This document shows positions 61,136 through 64,000 of a stretch of 64,000 nucleotides of DNA, piece after piece; the stretch's first letter is position 1, and the number at the start of each line of letters is the position of its first letter. Under the pieces are notes generated by a model that was not told where the DNA came from, made no database searches, and worked only from the letters and a program-made list of their open reading frames with translations. This DNA comes from Leifsonia psychrotolerans (lineage in GTDB: Bacteria > Actinomycetota > Actinomycetes > Actinomycetales > Microbacteriaceae): the NCBI RefSeq assembly GCF_013410665.1, contig NZ_JACCFM010000001.1, forward strand, positions 2,108,001-2,172,000, in the 5' to 3' direction. The position numbers and the translations under genes are program-made.

Positions 61136-61461
61136 CGTTGATCGAGCGAGATCCGTTGATCGAGCGAGACCCGTTGATCGAGCTCGTCGAGATCCTGGGG
61201 GCACGTCCCGACTCTGGGGCACTGGGTCTCGACAGGCTCGACCAACGGACGAGTCGAAGCCCGAGAACAGGACGCCGGGTCTCGACAGGCTCGACCAACG
61301 GACGAGTCGAAGCCCGAGAGCAGGACGCCGGGTCTCGACAGGCTCGACCAACGGACGAGGCGAAGCCCGAGAGCAGGACGCCGGGTCTCGACAGGCTCGA
61401 CCAACGGGAGAGGAGAGTCCCGAGAGCGGGGCACTGGGTCTCGACAGGCTCGACCAGCGAG
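61136..61461. repeat. Tandem 53-bp palindrome-family repeats
   Basis: Five GGTCTCGACAGGCTCGACCA units begin at 61225, 61278, 61331, 61384 and 61437, exactly 53 bp apart. The intervening 28-30 bp are also repeated (GCCCGAGAGCAGGACG). Before them are an 18-bp direct repeat (CGTTGATCGAGCGAG at 61136 and 61154) and one left arm CCGTTGATCGAGCTCGTCGA at 61171. No gene. Same family as the 16 kb and 32 kb elements, here mostly right arms. Lies between the two metzincin genes. Confidence 0.9.
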
Positions 61462-61704
61462 AGAGGCAGGTTCCAACGGCGGATTGCGTGAAAGGCACAA
61501 AATTACACGCTCGAATTGGGGGGCATGTTGTTCAATAGGTCGCCTGTGCCGCCGACTCAGTTCGGTAGACTTCTGGGAATACCGGGGGGAATCATGACAC
61601 GCATGGTGCAGTTGCCCGTTCGACGCATCGATGGTGTCGACAGCATTTGCCACTCTGCTCCCCTCGCCGGCTTCCCACACGCCCCCCGAGAAGAGAGCAT
61701 TCGT
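61462..61704 (+). promoter_or_regulatory. Upstream region of second metzincin gene
   Basis: Contains TCGAATTGGGGGGC (61511-61524), related to the GAATGGGGG motif, and TAGACT (61566-61571) as a -10 candidate 43 nt later. The reading frame is also open from ATG 61594 with GGGGGAATC before it, adding 37 residues in front of the signal peptide; this is either a long leader or an alternative start. Confidence 0.4.
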
Positions 61705-64000
61705 ATGCCAAAACCCGGCCGCAAGGCTTTAACCGCGCTCCTGACGACCGTCATGGTCCTCGGAGCCTCAGCAATGCCGGTTCACGCCGTCGAATCGACG
61801 CCGGAACCCGCCCGTGACATTCCGACCGCGGCCGACGCCGCGCTGGGTGCCACCGCCGAGGAGCTCGACGAGAGCTTTACCGAGGCTCCCGTCGAGACCG
61901 AGCCGTCACCGGATGCCGCGGTGCCGGTCGACGCTGCCGCCACCGTTCCCGTCATCGTCGAACCCACGCCGGGAGCATTCGTTGACGCCACCACGGCCGT
62001 GCACGTCGAGGGAACCCTCACAGTCGCGTCGGGCCTGGTCGAGGTCGCCGATGAGGCTCGCACCGAATCTGCTGACGCCGTCATCCTGCGCACGAATTCC
62101 GGTCTCTTCATCGAGGTCACCGGCGCGCTCGTCGAAGACGCAGTCTCGGGAACCGCCTTCTCGGGCACCGTTGCCGTTCCGGCCGAGTCGGCGGCGGCCG
62201 TAAACCTGGCCGTCGCAGCGTCGTTCGGCACCGCTCGCGTTCTGGGGGCATCGCCCCTGTCGGCCACCGACCTGGCCGATGCAGTGATCGGCGCCAGCGC
62301 CGAGACGAACACCGTGCTCACCGTCGTTGCGGCCACGATGGCCCTTCCGGAGGTCGCTGCAGCGAAGGCTCCGAAGGCGCACACGGCCGACGTCGCAATC
62401 ATCACTAAGGCGGCCACAACCCCCACCTCGTCGAAGCCCCTCACCGATTCCGGCGTCACAACGATGATCTCGAAGCTCAGCACTTACTGGCAGACGCAGT
62501 CCGGTGGACAGATCACCAGTCTGACGCAGCCAGGCGCGGTCAAGCGCTTCACGATGACTGACCCGTGTGCCTACGTCAAGACCTGGGAAGAGTCTTTCAA
62601 ACGCTTCGGAGATGCCTCGGGCAAGAAGTACTTCAACGGTTCCGGCCGTCACCTGATCGTGCTCGTTGCCACCGAATCCGGAACCTCGTGCTCCGACGGC
62701 ACCGGCTGGGGAACCGTCGGCGGACAGGTTCACGAGGGCGGGGTCACCTGGGTTCCGTTCGGGACCAAGTTCGGTCAGCACGCCCAGACCCACGAGATCG
62801 GCCACAACCTCGGCCTCAACCACTCCCAGTCGCACACCTGCACGGGTGCAGTTGTCGAAGGTAAGGAAGGTAAGTACAACAGCTTCACCCCAGACACTTG
62901 CATCGATAGGGTCTACGCCGACGCCTACGACGTCATGGGCGGCAGCACCTCCGTGCAAGGCTCGGGCAGCACCGTCTACCTCAACGCTCAGGTTCCGGCG
63001 CTGAACGTGGCGCAGAAGTCTCTGCTCGGCGCGATCAGCTCCGCCGATGTGCCCACGGTGAAGCGCACGGTCACGCTCGGTACGACTACGAAGAGCTACA
63101 CCCTGAACCCGATCTCGGCCAATTCCGGTGTTCGGGGCCTGAAAGTGATCGACCCCGACACCAACGAGAGCTACTACATTGAGTACCGCTCGGGAACCGG
63201 AATCGACACCGGCGCGCTGTATACGCAGGACCTGACCTGGAACTGGGCTCCCGGAGTGCGCGTTCTTCGCATCCGTGCCGATGAGACCACGGCCGTGCTG
63301 ACGAAGCCAGAACCCGTGGACGACGACCGTCGCGCACTGGCATTGGCCACCGGCCAGTCCCTCACCGGCCGCTCGGGCAAGCTCACCGTCAAGACCACGG
63401 CGATGAACAGCACCTCCGCGACCGTCAGCATTTCGCTCGGTAGCGGTGCCCCGGCACCGTCGGTCAGCCGCATTTCGGGTGACGACCGCTACACGACATC
63501 CGTGGCGATCTCGAAGGCCGGCTTCCCGACATCGGCCAATGTCGTCTACGTGGCGACCGGCACGAATTACCCGGATGCGCTCGGCGCGGCTCCCGCCGCG
63601 ACCAAGGAGGGTGGGCCGCTGCTGCTCACGCCACCGAACGCGCTGCCGCGCGCAGTCGAGCTCGAGATCAATCGACTGAAGCCGACGAAGATCGTCGTCG
63701 TTGGTGGAACATCCGCCGTGTCCAACACGGTGTTCAACAAACTCAAGACGCTGGCGAAAACCACGGTTCGGTTGGCCGGATCCGACCGCTTCGACACGTC
63801 GCGCAAGGTGATCGCTCACGCGTTCACGACCACGACCCCGTCGGCGTATGTCGCAACCGGTTTGAACTACCCTGACGCGCTGTCGGCCTCTGCTGCCGCT
63901 GGCGCCAAGGGTTTGCCGGTATTCCTCGTGAACGGTGGCGCCGCCTCAGTCGACGCTGCCACCACCAAGATGCTCAAGGACAAGAAGGTGACCCAGCTCA
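61705..64000 (+). CDS. Second metzincin metalloprotease with CWB2 repeats (cut by window)
   Basis: 765 residues visible, frame open to the window end. ATG 61705 starts a typical signal peptide (MPKPGRKALTALLTTVMVLG), which argues against the longer ATG 61594. The protease domain has zinc motif THEIGHNLGLNH (about 362-373) and Met-turn AYDVMGGS (about 410). Unlike its neighbour it has no Ig-like repeats: CWB2 repeats begin right after the protease domain (SRISGDDRYTTSVAISKAGF, about 590). GTNYPDALGAAPAATKEGGP is identical in the two proteins. Confidence 0.9.
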   Translation, partial: MPKPGRKALTALLTTVMVLGASAMPVHAVESTPEPARDIPTAADAALGATAEELDESFTEAPVETEPSPDAAVPVDAAATVPVIVEPTPGAFVDATTAVHVEGTLTVASGLVEVADEARTESADAVILRTNSGLFIEVTGALVEDAVSGTAFSGTVAVPAESAAAVNLAVAASFGTARVLGASPLSATDLADAVIGASAETNTVLTVVAATMALPEVAAAKAPKAHTADVAIITKAATTPTSSKPLTDSGVTTMISKLSTYWQTQSGGQITSLTQPGAVKRFTMTDPCAYVKTWEESFKRFGDASGKKYFNGSGRHLIVLVATESGTSCSDGTGWGTVGGQVHEGGVTWVPFGTKFGQHAQTHEIGHNLGLNHSQSHTCTGAVVEGKEGKYNSFTPDTCIDRVYADAYDVMGGSTSVQGSGSTVYLNAQVPALNVAQKSLLGAISSADVPTVKRTVTLGTTTKSYTLNPISANSGVRGLKVIDPDTNESYYIEYRSGTGIDTGALYTQDLTWNWAPGVRVLRIRADETTAVLTKPEPVDDDRRALALATGQSLTGRSGKLTVKTTAMNSTSATVSISLGSGAPAPSVSRISGDDRYTTSVAISKAGFPTSANVVYVATGTNYPDALGAAPAATKEGGPLLLTPPNALPRAVELEINRLKPTKIVVVGGTSAVSNTVFNKLKTLAKTTVRLAGSDRFDTSRKVIAHAFTTTTPSAYVATGLNYPDALSASAAAGAKGLPVFLVNGGAASVDAATTKMLKDKKVTQL

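Noticed and set aside
61225..61461. Possible CRISPR array (regular 53-bp spacing)
   Set aside because: The sequences between repeats are themselves repeated, no cas genes are near, and the unit matches the dispersed palindrome family.
61906..63819. 637-residue minus-strand ORF
   Set aside because: Antisense to the second metzincin gene; the plus frame has signal peptide, HExxH and CWB2 repeats.

Overview
The window is a GC-rich actinobacterial chromosome segment. Gene content and order (secA-hpf-comF, lpqB-mtrB-mtrA, the MoxR/DUF58/SpoIIM/RDD block, the DUF3499/metallopeptidase-like/DUF5719/WhiB group, CWB2 surface proteins) and frequent GTG/TTG starts suggest Microbacteriaceae. That placement is inference from gene content; no alignment was run.

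Layout. 1-8.3 kb, minus strand: secA (3' end cut by the window edge), hpf, a ComF-type phosphoribosyltransferase, and the envelope-stress operon mtrA-mtrB-lpqB. 8.4-15.9 kb: a translationally coupled run (a proline-rich membrane protein, DUF4129, DUF4350, MoxR ATPase, DUF58), then a divergent SpoIIM-like/RDD membrane pair. 15.9-16.5 kb: an array of palindromic repeats with a roughly 100-bp period. 16.5-22.4 kb: a complete rRNA operon on the minus strand with terminator, spacers and two promoter candidates. 22.5-28.4 kb: DUF3499, a metallopeptidase-fold protein, DUF5719, a 1034-residue membrane glycosyltransferase and a WhiB2-like regulator. 28.4-32.2 kb: galE, manA and a glutaryl-CoA-dehydrogenase-like gene.

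32.2-57.4 kb is a cell-surface polysaccharide locus. It holds two tandem O-antigen-ligase-type proteins, an LCP polymer transferase, an LpxA-like acyltransferase beside a DegT aminotransferase and a Gfo/Idh oxidoreductase, GtrA plus a polyprenyl-phosphate-type glycosyltransferase, a DUF2142 membrane protein, several GT2/GT4 glycosyltransferases (one GT2-GT4 fusion), RgpF and RgpF-WbsX proteins, and a Wzm/Wzt ABC exporter. Together these could make nucleotide-activated amino sugars, assemble a polymer, export it, and attach it to the wall. A decayed membrane-protein gene sits inside this locus.

56.0-64.0 kb encodes three secreted proteins with cell-wall-binding (CWB2) repeats. Two are large tandem paralogous metzincin-type metalloproteases; the second runs off the window. 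Three intergenic regions (16 kb, 32 kb, 61 kb) carry the same family of GGTCTCGACA/GCTCGACCA palindromic repeats. The least expected content is the LpxA-like/aminotransferase/oxidoreductase trio in a Gram-positive genome, the repeat family, and the tandem metzincin-CWB2 pair.
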